From JBMYYR01 sp965243605 (GTDB lineage Bacteria > Bacteroidota > Bacteroidia > Flavobacteriales > CAJXXR01): a stretch of 64,000 nucleotides of DNA. The notes beneath the pieces are model-generated. The model saw only the letters and a program-made list of their open reading frames with translations. It had not been told where the DNA came from and searched no databases. The position numbers were made by a program, and so were the translations under genes. The DNA is taken from NCBI GenBank assembly GCA_965243605.1, contig CBDEVQ010000091.1, positions 1 to 64,000 of the forward strand, written 5' to 3'. This document shows, piece after piece, positions 53,055-60,767 of the stretch (position 1 is the first letter of the stretch; each line of letters opens with the position of its first letter).

Positions 53055-53849
53055 ATGACGAAAAAGAAAATAGCAATAATTGGTTGTGGGAACCTAGGAC
53101 TTTCTATACTAAACGGGTTATTATCTCATGAATCCATATCTGCAAATCAAATCATTGCTACAAGAAGAAATGTAGTTTTGTTAGACGAATATAAATCATT
53201 AGGGATACAAATAACGAATAATAATATTCATGCAGTACAGAACTCAGATATATTAATATTTGCGTTAAAACCATATAAAATTCTGGAGGTAATAGAATCT
53301 TTGAATCCATATTTGGATACAAATAAACATATCTTAATCTCATTAGCAACGGGGGTTTCAGTTCAACAAATTGAACATATAACGCCACAGAATTTACCCG
53401 TTTTTAGAGCTATGCCAAATACGGCTGCTGATGTACAAATGTCTTTAACTTGTATTTGTTCAAATTCTGATCGTCAAGATATACAAGATGAAGTTTTACA
53501 GTGTTTTAATACCATAGGAAATTCTATTATTATTAATGAAGATCTTATGGATTCAGCAACTGTACTAGGTGCTTGTGGTATCGCATACGTATTACGATTT
53601 ATAAGAGGTATGATACAAGGTGGAATAGAGATAGGTTTTGACTCAAAAACGGCTACTGAAATTGTTACACATACCGTGAAAGGAGCTGCCGAATTGTTAA
53701 TTAAAAATCAAAACCATCCAGAATTTGAAATTGATAAAGTAACCACCCCAAAAGGATGTACCATTACTGGATTAAATGAAATGGAACATAACGGATTTAG
53801 TTCTGCTCTAATTAAAGGAATTGTGGCATCCTATGATAAAATAGATTAA
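53055..53849 (+). CDS. proC: Pyrroline-5-carboxylate reductase
   Basis: 264 residues; last step of proline synthesis with NAD(P)H. Rossmann motif IIGCGNLGLSILNGLL, then VFRAMPNTAADVQMSLTCIC and the family signature VTTPKGCTITGLNEMEH (T-x-P-x-G-x-T-x3-L). Normal length. It lies 75 bases upstream of an aromatic amino acid hydroxylase; co-transcription is possible, but an inverted repeat lies between. Confidence 0.9.
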   Translation: MTKKKIAIIGCGNLGLSILNGLLSHESISANQIIATRRNVVLLDEYKSLGIQITNNNIHAVQNSDILIFALKPYKILEVIESLNPYLDTNKHILISLATGVSVQQIEHITPQNLPVFRAMPNTAADVQMSLTCICSNSDRQDIQDEVLQCFNTIGNSIIINEDLMDSATVLGACGIAYVLRFIRGMIQGGIEIGFDSKTATEIVTHTVKGAAELLIKNQNHPEFEIDKVTTPKGCTITGLNEMEHNGFSSALIKGIVASYDKID

Positions 53850-53884
53850 TCTTATTAAAGGTTAGAAGTTGATTTTAATGTACC

Positions 53885-53920
53885 TTGCTACACTTTAATT
53901 ATTCATATAGAATGTAGCAA
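53885..53920. promoter_or_regulatory. Inverted repeat just upstream of the aromatic amino acid hydroxylase
   Basis: TTGCTACA (53885-53892) and TGTAGCAA (53913-53920) are exact reverse complements 20 bases apart; the second ends 4 bases before the ATG. It could be an operator or a translation-control stem. Confidence 0.45.
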
Positions 53921-53924
53921 AAAC

Positions 53925-55676
53925 ATGAGCACAAAAGTAGAGTTTGAAAGCAATACATTAATTGATCAATTGCCTTCATATTTAAAGCAGTTTATTAAAC
54001 CTCAAGATTATAATTCGTATTCGCCAATAAATCAGGCTGTGTGGCGATACGTAATGAGAAAAAATTTACGATATCTGTCTTTAAACGCTCATGAATCCTA
54101 TCTTATTGGTTTAAAGAAAACGGGTATACAAGTGGATGAAATTCCAAGTATGTATGGAATGAACCGTATATTAAAAGAAATAGGATGGGCCGCCGTAGCT
54201 GTTGATGGTTTTATTCCTCCGAATGCATTTATGGAATTTCAGGCCCATAAGGTGCTGGTTATTGCTTCGGATATTAGACAATTGGAAAATATTGAATATA
54301 CGCCTGCCCCAGATATTATTCATGAAGCAGCTGGACATGCCCCAATAATTGCAAATCCAGATTATGCTGAGTATTTAAGACGACTAGGGGATATTGGTGC
54401 CAAGGCAATTTTGTCTAATTACGACATGGAATTGTATGAAGCAGTTAGAAAGATTTCGATTCTAAAAGAAGCCGATCATGTAGAAGTCCAAGATCTTAAA
54501 GATGCTGAAGAAGAACTTGATCGTCTTCAAAATATGGATGTAGAATACTCCGAAATGGCATTAATTAGGAATTTACAATGGTGGAGTGTTGAATATGGAT
54601 TAGTAGGAACCTTGGATAACCCAAAGATATATGGTGCAGGATTGTTATCATCGATTGGAGAGAGTAAATGGTGCATGAAGGATGAGGTAAAGAAAATACC
54701 ATATTCTATAGATGCTGCATATCAATCTTTTGACATAACTAAACCACAACCTCAATTATATGTAACGCCAGATTTCTCACTCTTAATGCAAGTTTTAGAA
54801 GAATTTTCGAATAAGATGAGTATTCGTAAAGGTGGATATAGAGGGTTGCAAAAACTAATCGATTCCAAACTCGTTGGAACCATAGAATTAAGTACAGGAT
54901 TACAAGTATCTGGTAAGTTTACCCGTATGATACTGAATGAAGATAATGAGGTCATTTTCTTTAAAACCGATGGACCAACAGCTTTAGCTTATAGAGAAAA
55001 GGAATTGATAGGGCATGGAATATCAGCTCATCCACATGGATTTAGTTCTCCAATTGGAAAACTTAAAAACATTAATTTGGCTATAGAGGATATGGGCCCA
55101 AGAGATTTAAAAGCCTATAATTTTTACGATGGTGAATGGTTATCATTTGAATTTGAAAGTGGAATTTTAGTAGAAGGATTAAACGTTACTGGGATACGTA
55201 ATATTCGAGGTCGATTAATGGTTATACAGTTAGAGCGTTGTACTGTAAGTTACAAAGGAGAAATCTTATTTAAGCCCGAATATGGAGTTTATGACTTAGC
55301 AGTAGGTAAAGATGTTATTTCAGCATTTGCTGGGGCGGCTGATCACCGATCATTCCCAAATTTATACCATGCCTCTAAAACAACCACTGTTAAACCTAAA
55401 TTCTCAGAAAAATCTGAGATACTTAATGGTTATTATTCTACAATAAGACACATGAGAGACAATGAGGATACAGATGTAGAACAGTTAACTAAGCTCTTTT
55501 ACTTGCTTAAAACAGATTATCCATCTGAATGGTTATTACCCTTAGAGATTTACGAATTAACAACAGATAAAGTATTAGCTAAAGATCTTCGTATATATCT
55601 AATACAATTAGCTAACAACAATAAAAAGGCTTCAACTTTAATTACGGAAGGCCTAGAGTTGATTGACACACAATAG
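53925..55676 (+). CDS. Pterin-dependent aromatic amino acid hydroxylase with long C-terminal extension
   Basis: 583 residues. Catalytic domain in about residues 20-310: iron ligands in HEAAGHAP (His133, His138) and the Glu in WWSVEYGLVG; also PDIIHEAAGHAPI and GLLSSIGESKW. This is the phenylalanine 4-hydroxylase fold, but bacterial PAH usually has only about 260-300 residues. Residues about 310-583 form an unassigned beta-rich then helical extension (for example LIGHGISAHPHGFSSPIGKLKN, IVEGLNVTGIRNIRGRLMVIQL), seen in flavobacterial homologues. Substrate (Phe, Tyr or Trp) is unclear. An IS3 element has inserted 6 bases after the stop, moving the gene away from its old terminator. Confidence 0.85.
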   Translation: MSTKVEFESNTLIDQLPSYLKQFIKPQDYNSYSPINQAVWRYVMRKNLRYLSLNAHESYLIGLKKTGIQVDEIPSMYGMNRILKEIGWAAVAVDGFIPPNAFMEFQAHKVLVIASDIRQLENIEYTPAPDIIHEAAGHAPIIANPDYAEYLRRLGDIGAKAILSNYDMELYEAVRKISILKEADHVEVQDLKDAEEELDRLQNMDVEYSEMALIRNLQWWSVEYGLVGTLDNPKIYGAGLLSSIGESKWCMKDEVKKIPYSIDAAYQSFDITKPQPQLYVTPDFSLLMQVLEEFSNKMSIRKGGYRGLQKLIDSKLVGTIELSTGLQVSGKFTRMILNEDNEVIFFKTDGPTALAYREKELIGHGISAHPHGFSSPIGKLKNINLAIEDMGPRDLKAYNFYDGEWLSFEFESGILVEGLNVTGIRNIRGRLMVIQLERCTVSYKGEILFKPEYGVYDLAVGKDVISAFAGAADHRSFPNLYHASKTTTVKPKFSEKSEILNGYYSTIRHMRDNEDTDVEQLTKLFYLLKTDYPSEWLLPLEIYELTTDKVLAKDLRIYLIQLANNNKKASTLITEGLELIDTQ

Positions 55677-55735
55677 AATTTTTGTCTCGTCCTAAATAAC
55701 CGTTACAGGTTTTAAGCGAATATACTTAATTTATT

Positions 55736-55767
55736 AAACAGTGTTGATAATATTATCAACACTGTTT
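55736..55767 (-). terminator. 32-bp perfect palindrome at the 3' end of IS A OrfB
   Basis: AAACAGTGTTGATAAT joined directly to its reverse complement ATTATCAACACTGTTT. It covers the last codons and stop of OrfB and is followed leftward by an AT-rich run, so it probably stops transcription leaving the element, or forms a cruciform. Confidence 0.6.
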
Positions 55768-56600
55768 TTGTTTTTATAAGTTCTGATTTTAATTTCTCTT
55801 TGACGATGCATCTGTTTTGGAGTGAGCATGTAACAGGAGTAATGAGGTCTAATATCATTATATATTCTTACGCTGTCTTTGACTAATCGTTTCATAATAC
55901 TGATGGGTATTTTCCGGTCATAGCCCAAAAACTCTTGCTTTATAATTCCATTTATTCTTTCAGCAACAGCGTTAGCATATGGATCGTAGGATTCTGTCAT
56001 GCTGCATTTTATATTCCTTTTCCCTAATAGTTTCTGGTAATCATCGCTGCAATATTGAAGCCCTCGATCCGAGTGATGAATAAGCTCTTCCTTTTTATAC
56101 AGTCTAGATTTAACGGCCATGGATAAGGCTCTTAAAGAGCTTGCTGTACAGAGACTGTTAGACACGTCATAGCCAACGATTTTTTTTGGAATAAGCATCG
56201 GTAATCAGAGCTAGATACATTGGATTTTCGTGATTCCCAATATAGGTTATATCAGACACCCAAACTTGTTCTGGATGAACTATAGAAAGTTGAGCCACAA
56301 TATTCTTGTGCTTACGAAAACGATGATGTGAATCGGTTGTGATATGGTAAGATCGTTTTGGAATGATCTGCATATGATTTGCTTTTAAAATTGAAAATAA
56401 CTTGTCCCTTCCTACTCCCAGTTCCCTCAAACTATCTTGAAGAATATAATAGAGTTTACGTGTTCCAATACGCGGCATTTGTACACGAACAGCCTTCACT
56501 AGATCAACGACCTGTTGGGCTATTTGCTTTCGGTTGTGCATTGATTGAAGGGAGCGATAATAAACCTGTCTACTTACCCCGAGTAATCTACAGGTAGCGG

Positions 56601-57035
56601 TTATGCTTTCTTGATGTTCTTCTTTGAAGTCGTCGATTGCTCGGGTGAGGAGTTTTTTCGGATAGGTATATTATACTCTTTCTCTGCCATATCAATGATC
56701 ATATCAAAAATGATCGCTTTCTTATCTGCTTGTTCAACCTGTTTCTCAAGGTGAGCTTTCTGCTTCTCAAGTAATCGAACCTTTTGCTCTAACTCCAATA
56801 ATTTCTGAGCTGGTGTTTTTGGCATATTTGAAGGTGTTTGGTTTTCCCAATCAAAGTTACCATATTTTCTGAGCCAATTTACTACTGTCGATCGTGATTG
56901 GATACCATATTTCCTAACAGCACCTGTCGTTGAAAGTTCTCCACGTTCAATTTCATTGATCACTTGAAGTTTAAAGGATAACGAGTAATCCTTTTGGCTA
57001 CGCTTAACGTAATCCGTTTTTCCATCTTTATTCAT
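56601..57035 (-). CDS. IS3-type OrfA (DNA-binding subunit)
   Basis: About 144 residues from the ATG giving MNKDGKTDYVKRSQKDYS; the longer ATG at 57074 begins one base outside the element and is not a real start. Helix-turn-helix (FKLQVINEIERGELSTTGAVRKYGIQSRSTVVNWLRKYG) and a leucine-zipper (LLELEQKVRLLEKQKAHLEKQVEQ). Its end overlaps OrfB. The slippery heptamer A-AAA-AAC (56658-56652) in orfA phase would make the OrfAB transposase. Confidence 0.87.
   Translation of the reverse strand: MNKDGKTDYVKRSQKDYSLSFKLQVINEIERGELSTTGAVRKYGIQSRSTVVNWLRKYGNFDWENQTPSNMPKTPAQKLLELEQKVRLLEKQKAHLEKQVEQADKKAIIFDMIIDMAEKEYNIPIRKNSSPEQSTTSKKNIKKA
56652..56658 (-). promoter_or_regulatory. -1 programmed frameshift heptamer (A AAA AAC) in IS A
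   Basis: In the OrfA reading phase the codons are CGA AAA AAC; slipping back one base puts the ribosome in the OrfB frame, which is then open for 39 codons up to its first ATG. This is the classic IS3 arrangement. Confidence 0.75.
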
Positions 57036-57088
57036 TACAGTTTTTTTTTGTAACGATATTTCAGGACGGGACATTTATTAAAATATAA

Positions 57089-57118
57089 AAGACGTACATT
57101 AAACTGTACGTCTTTTTT
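57089..57118. terminator. Bidirectional terminator now separated from the hydroxylase by IS A
   Basis: AAAAGACGTACA and TGTACGTCTTTT pair perfectly (12 bp) around TTAAAC. It lies just past the stop of the leftward P-loop gene. Before the IS arrived, it would have been immediately downstream of the hydroxylase stop, so it probably served both convergent genes. Confidence 0.8.
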
Positions 57119-57125
57119 ATGGGGT

Positions 57126-57614
57126 TTATTCTCGAATTATTTTGGCCAATTTTAATTCTTCTTCATTAGGCGCTTCAAACCAAGATTCCATGAAGTTAAA
57201 GTCTTCTGGTTTAACGATAAATTGAAACGTTTCACCTTGTTCCTTATTCCTTTTCAGCACACGTTCCCAACGTGTCTCTTTTGGGGTATCTATATAATGC
57301 AGTTTATATTTTATTCCATTAGATTTTGCAAACAGCCTAAATTTTTCTCTATGAATAAATTTAGAAAACCCTAAATCTAAAACCGTTTCAATATTAGATT
57401 CATTATGTTGTATAAGTAAGTTTTGAATCATTTGTTCAATACGTTCAATACGTTCTAACATCCATTCTAAACCATCTTGCTGGGTTTTGTCGGGTAAGAA
57501 TAAGGTATTATTCCATTCATCGATTGAAAAAAGTACGCCATTACATTCTGTTTGTAATTGCTTAGAATATTGGGTTTTACCAGCTCCTGTATTTCCTACT
57601 ATAATATGAATCAT
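57126..57614 (-). CDS. P-loop ATPase/kinase-like protein
   Basis: 162 residues. Walker A GNTGAGKTQYSKQL near the N-terminus, then VLFSIDEWNN, IETVLDLGFSKFIHREKF and LHYIDTPKETRWERVLKRN (lid-type Arg residues), a layout of AAA-domain/zeta-toxin-like small kinases that phosphorylate nucleotides, sugars or antibiotics. There is no adjacent antitoxin, so a toxin role is not supported. Substrate unknown. Confidence 0.8.
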   Translation of the reverse strand: MIHIIVGNTGAGKTQYSKQLQTECNGVLFSIDEWNNTLFLPDKTQQDGLEWMLERIERIEQMIQNLLIQHNESNIETVLDLGFSKFIHREKFRLFAKSNGIKYKLHYIDTPKETRWERVLKRNKEQGETFQFIVKPEDFNFMESWFEAPNEEELKLAKIIRE

Positions 57615-57741
57615 GGCATTACAATTTTACTTTTATTTATTTTTTATGTTTACTTTCTTTTATAAAAGACACTAATAGGTGGAATTGAATTTATAAGAAC
57701 AAATATGTTACAAATCTAATCTATCAATAAAAACTCCCAAC

Positions 57742-57787
57742 AAAAAACCGTTAGAACATTATAAAAATCTTGTTCTAACGGTTTTTT
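57742..57787. terminator. Terminator of the 57838-58434 lipoprotein gene
   Basis: AAAAAACCGTTAGAACA (57742-57758) pairs perfectly with TGTTCTAACGGTTTTTT (57771-57787), loop 12 bases, with T runs on both strands. Confidence 0.85.
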
Positions 57788-57837
57788 ATTTAAATGGTTT
57801 TTAAAGCATTAATACTACAGTAGAATACTTTTTACTA

Positions 57838-58434
57838 TTACATCTTAGAGTCTAATAAATCTTCAACGTGCTTACATAATACTTTAAATTTCCCTGGTTG
57901 AGGATTCCATCTTGTTGTCATGTGCAATGTTCGTTTGTTACATTCTTTTGCCTGCGGTCGTGCCCCTTCAACAAAATACGTTTCACCTTGATATCCAGGC
58001 TCGGCTATTTTTTCGGGCATTGTCCAATAGTCAGACTTATAAACTTGGGTAATAAATGCTTTCCATTCTTCTGTGGTTAAAGCGAACGTATTTTCTTTTA
58101 CAATTGTTATATCAATATCAGTTTGAGAATTGGCTGCAACTGTAAAGGTTTTATAAGTCAACGTATAATTTTCATTAGAATGATCTAATCGAATAACCTG
58201 CTTTTCCTCAGATAAGGCAGCACCTTTAAGAAGTCTATATGATTCGTGAGTATTCAATTCTAAATCAGGTTCGTTTAACTGGTAATACAAAGTCCTTAAA
58301 TTATCCTTTGCTAAATCAAGAATTTTCATCTCATTTTCAGAATAAGATTCATTTTCAAATTGTTTACAATTGTTATTACAAGAAACAATAAAAGAAGAAA
58401 TAAAAACGGTAACTAAAAAACGTAAGATTTTCAT
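57838..58434 (-). CDS. Lipoprotein of unknown function
   Basis: 198 residues. Signal MKILRFLVTVFISSFIVSC, lipobox IVSC (Cys19), followed by an Asn/Cys-rich NNNCKQF. The mature part reads EMKILDLAKDNLRTLYYQLNE...TTEEWKAFITQVYKSDYWTMP and ARPQAKECNKRTLHMTTRWNPQPGKFKVLC. No family recognised. It is divergent from the disrupted sanA gene. Confidence 0.65.
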   Translation of the reverse strand: MKILRFLVTVFISSFIVSCNNNCKQFENESYSENEMKILDLAKDNLRTLYYQLNEPDLELNTHESYRLLKGAALSEEKQVIRLDHSNENYTLTYKTFTVAANSQTDIDITIVKENTFALTTEEWKAFITQVYKSDYWTMPEKIAEPGYQGETYFVEGARPQAKECNKRTLHMTTRWNPQPGKFKVLCKHVEDLLDSKM

Positions 58435-58461
58435 ATAATGTATAAAATAGATTAAAACGTA

Positions 58462-58498
58462 AAAATATAGAAAACTTCGAACTAAGAATCTATATTTT
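58462..58498. repeat. 10-bp inverted repeat in the sanA divergent promoter region
   Basis: AAAATATAGA (58462-58471) and TCTATATTTT (58489-58498) are exact reverse complements 17 bases apart. Possible operator; function unknown. Confidence 0.35.
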
Positions 58499-58726
58499 CA
58501 AAATAATATTTAAGATTAAACGAGTAAAATATTAGCCAATATACAACGTTAGTGTATGCAACATAATAATTTGTATTAAAAAATGGGGAGGAATGATTAA
58601 AAGAATTTTAAAGACAAGATATTTATTATTGAAGATGTGTATAGCCTTCATTAGTCCAATAGTCATCATTTGGTATTTCTACCTTTGTTGGTAGAGTAAG
58701 TTAAGACAAAACTTATTTTAGCAGTT

Positions 58727-59032
58727 ATGAAGAGAAGTACTTACGAAGAATCCTTTAAGTTAATGATAATGGATTTATACAAAGGCGGACAATCGATGTC
58801 TAGCTTATCGTCTGAATATTCAATAAATTTGAATATGTTATATCGTTGGCGTCGAGAATATTTAAACCCAAAGCGTCCCAGTTTTACGGGCAGAGGCAAT
58901 GCAGCTTTGACTGATGAACAAAAAGAACTAAAGCATTTAAAAGAAAAATTAAAAGATGTAACCATGGAACGTGACATCTTAAAAAAGGCAGTAAGCATTT
59001 TCTCCAAGAAAGACAGAACAGGTACGCTATAA
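58727..59032 (+). CDS. IS3-type OrfA (element B)
   Basis: 101 residues. HTH_Tnp-type N-terminus (YEESFKLMIMDLYKGGQSMSSLSSEYSINLNMLYRWRREYLN) and a coiled coil (LKHLKEKLKDVTMERDILKKAVSIF). The end has the slippery A-AAA-AAG (58981-58987) in phase, after which the -1 frame reads GSKHFLQERQNRYAIILEYS into OrfB. Confidence 0.88.
   Translation: MKRSTYEESFKLMIMDLYKGGQSMSSLSSEYSINLNMLYRWRREYLNPKRPSFTGRGNAALTDEQKELKHLKEKLKDVTMERDILKKAVSIFSKKDRTGTL
58981..58987 (+). promoter_or_regulatory. -1 programmed frameshift heptamer (A AAA AAG) in IS B
   Basis: OrfA reads TTA AAA AAG here; the -1 frame is open into orfB. It is the canonical IS3 frameshift signal that makes OrfAB. Confidence 0.72.
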
Positions 59033-59034
59033 TT

Positions 59035-59901
59035 TTGGAATATTCAGCAACCTATTGTGTCGAGAAGATGTGTAAGTCTTTAAATATAAGTTCTAATGCG
59101 TATTATTCATGGAAACGTAGGCTAGATATAGAACGTTCTAGCATCACAATAGAATTAAAAGAGTCTATTCAAGCGGTTTATGCAGAAAATAGAGGATTGT
59201 ACGGAGCTCCTAAACTCCAAAAAGCTCTAGAGAGAAAAGGTGTTTTTTACTCGAGGTCTTATATTTCTAGATTGATGAAAGAAATGGGGCTATATTCTAA
59301 GACACGTAGGAAATTTACTAATACAACGGACTCAAATCATAGTCATAGAGTAGAAGAAAATCATTTAGATCGGAATTTTGAGGTATTAGAACTTGGGAAA
59401 GTATGGGTATCGGATATTACTTATATCAAAGTTAATCAGACCTGGCAATATTTAACTACAATGATTGATTTAGCAGACCGTAAGGTTGTAGGGTGGTCTG
59501 TAAGTTCTAATCTAACAGCTACAGATACTGTTATTACAGCTTGGAAACATGCGCGATTAAATCGAAATATAGAAGATGACTTTATATTACACTCGGATCG
59601 TGGAGTACAATATACATGTGATGATTTTAAACAGATTATTAACTTAAATACAAAAGCGAAACAATCTATGAGTAGAAAAGGAAATTGCTGGGATAATGCC
59701 GTTGCCGAGTCTTTTTTTAAAACAATTAAAACTGAACTATGCTACCTCATTACATTTGAATCTAAGAAACATTTGGAGACCGAAATCTTTAAATATATGA
59801 ACTGGTATAATAACTCTAGATTACACTCTACTCTAGACTACAAAACACCTACCGAAAAAGAACAAGAATTAAGATACAAACAAATTAAACGAGTGGCTTA
59901 A
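59035..59901 (+). CDS. IS3-type transposase OrfB (element B)
   Basis: 288 residues from TTG 59035 (probably made mainly as OrfAB by frameshift). N-terminal helical region with NAYYSWKRRL and YAENRGLYGAPKLQKAL, then the DDE core: WVSDITYIKV (Asp), LHSDRGVQYTCDDF (Asp), GNCWDNAVAESFFKTIKTEL (Glu). It is complete and free of stops, so this copy looks active. Confidence 0.9.
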   Translation: MEYSATYCVEKMCKSLNISSNAYYSWKRRLDIERSSITIELKESIQAVYAENRGLYGAPKLQKALERKGVFYSRSYISRLMKEMGLYSKTRRKFTNTTDSNHSHRVEENHLDRNFEVLELGKVWVSDITYIKVNQTWQYLTTMIDLADRKVVGWSVSSNLTATDTVITAWKHARLNRNIEDDFILHSDRGVQYTCDDFKQIINLNTKAKQSMSRKGNCWDNAVAESFFKTIKTELCYLITFESKKHLETEIFKYMNWYNNSRLHSTLDYKTPTEKEQELRYKQIKRVA

Positions 59902-60510
59902 CTTTTTCTACCAAATTTTGTAGGAATATCAATTTGTTTTCTTTATATTATTGTAAACAAATCTGTAGAATCGAATATATCATCAGAAATATCAGATCTG
60001 AAATACAATAGAGTTGGATTAGTTCTTGGCACATCAAAACGAATTGGTAATGGAACCATAAATCTATTCTTTAAATATAGAATTCAAGCCACACTAGATT
60101 TGTTTCATGCCGGTAAAATTGATTATATTCTGGTAAGTGGAGATAACAGTAGACAATCTTATGATGAACCTACAGATTTTAAAAATGCATTAATTAAAGG
60201 TGGCGTTCCATCGCATAAAATATACCTAGATTATGCAGGATTTAGAACTTTAGATTCTATTGTAAGAGCTAAAAAAGTCTTTGGGTTAAATAAATTCACC
60301 ATAATATCACAAGAGTTTCATAACCAACGTGCATTATATCTAGCTCAACATCATAATATAGATGCTGTAGCTTATAACGCAAAAGAGGTATTAGGACAAT
60401 CTGGATTTAAAGTAAAATTAAGAGAATATTTAGCCCGTACAAAAATGTTTATTGATCTTTTAATCCAAACACAACCCAAATACTTAGGGCAGAAAATACG
60501 AATTGAATAA

Positions 60511-60767
60511 ATGAAAGAGAACCGTAATAGGAGAGCTAATTATTCAGTTAACTCAATTAAATGGTTCCTTATTATGAAAAACATGAGTTTTATCGACATT
60601 ATTTCATAAAGCTCAATAAATTCAATACCTTTTAACCATATTTTATTTATCTAATAATTACACATTGTGTTTTTTTAAGTATTATTGGATGGAATAAATA
60701 TTGCATAAGTACAATAAAAAATAATTGTACAAATTAAATTGTTGAATACGTAATAAATTAAAGAAAT
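60511..60767. other. Intergenic region upstream of the LOG-family gene
   Basis: 257 bases. GTACAAT (60709-60715) and ATTGTAC (60724-60730) form a short dyad about 38 bases before the next start and are a possible operator. A 32-codon open frame directly after the sanA stop (from 60511) has no recognisable features. Confidence 0.4.

Larger units (their letters stand above)
55734..56658 (-). pseudogene. IS3-type transposase OrfB, frameshifted
   Basis: DDE integrase-like catalytic subunit. The left-to-right protein reads LLTRAIDDFKEEHQES...WVSDITYIGNHENPMYLALITDAYSKK, then shifts frame and resumes IVGYDVSNSL...HHSDRGLQYCSDD...AVAERINGIIKQEF. The break lies at a run of eight A (plus-strand T8 at 56185-56192) where seven would keep the frame, between the first Asp and the second Asp of the DDE triad. 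All three catalytic residues are otherwise present. Either the copy is dead, the run is a sequencing or slippage variant, or rare transcriptional slippage restores it. Entry is by -1 frameshift from orfA at A-AAA-AAC. Confidence 0.85.
55683..57073 (-). mobile_element. IS3-family insertion sequence A (1391 bp, OrfB frameshifted)
   Basis: Ends are imperfect 25-bp inverted repeats (20 of 25 positions equal) starting TGTCTCGTCCTAAATAACCG on the left and, on the other strand at the right end, TGTCCCGTCCTGAAATATCG; both start TG as in IS3. A 3-bp target duplication TTT flanks it, weak support because it is low-complexity. It contains orfA and an orfB broken by a single extra base. It inserted between the hydroxylase and the terminator at 57089. 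Confidence 0.9.
58686..59916 (+). mobile_element. IS3-family insertion sequence B (about 1231 bp, intact)
   Basis: Ends share TTGGTAGA-xx-AAGTTAAG-x-CA: left from 58686 TGTTGGTAGAGTAAGTTAAG; right-end complement ATTTGGTAGAAAAAGTTAAG. The exact boundary is uncertain by one or two bases because the best in-frame 3-bp duplication is CTT/TTT with one mismatch. Contains orfA and orfB, both open. It is a different element from IS A (low protein likeness). Confidence 0.85.
58593..60510 (+). pseudogene. sanA: SanA/YdcF-like (DUF218) gene split by IS element B
   Basis: The 5' piece starts at ATG 58593 after a good GGGGAGG ribosome-binding-like sequence and encodes a membrane segment (MIKRILKTRYLLLKMC then FISPIVIIWYFYL). 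After the element the frame resumes VGISICFLYIIVNKS and reads the SanA core: GLVLGTSKRIGNGTINLFFKYRIQ, ILVSGDNSRQSYDEP, GVPSHKIYLDYAGFRTLDSIVRAKKVFG, ISQEFHNQRALYLAQ. Joined, the product would be about 230 residues, the SanA size. SanA-family proteins are inner-membrane proteins affecting envelope permeability. As it stands the insertion should abolish function; a 136-residue tail (from 60100) could be made only by internal starts. Confidence 0.85.

Noticed and set aside
57072..57074. ATG at 57074 as the OrfA start
   Set aside because: The A of this ATG lies one base outside the IS end, so it would not be carried by the element. The internal ATG at 57035 is used instead.
57126..57614. Zeta-toxin reading of the P-loop protein
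   Set aside because: No adjacent antitoxin gene; the Walker A and lid motifs are common to many small kinases.
60511..60609. 32-codon open frame directly after the sanA remnant
   Set aside because: It begins at the base after the sanA stop and has a fair start context but no recognisable domain, signal peptide or conserved feature. It is too short to support.
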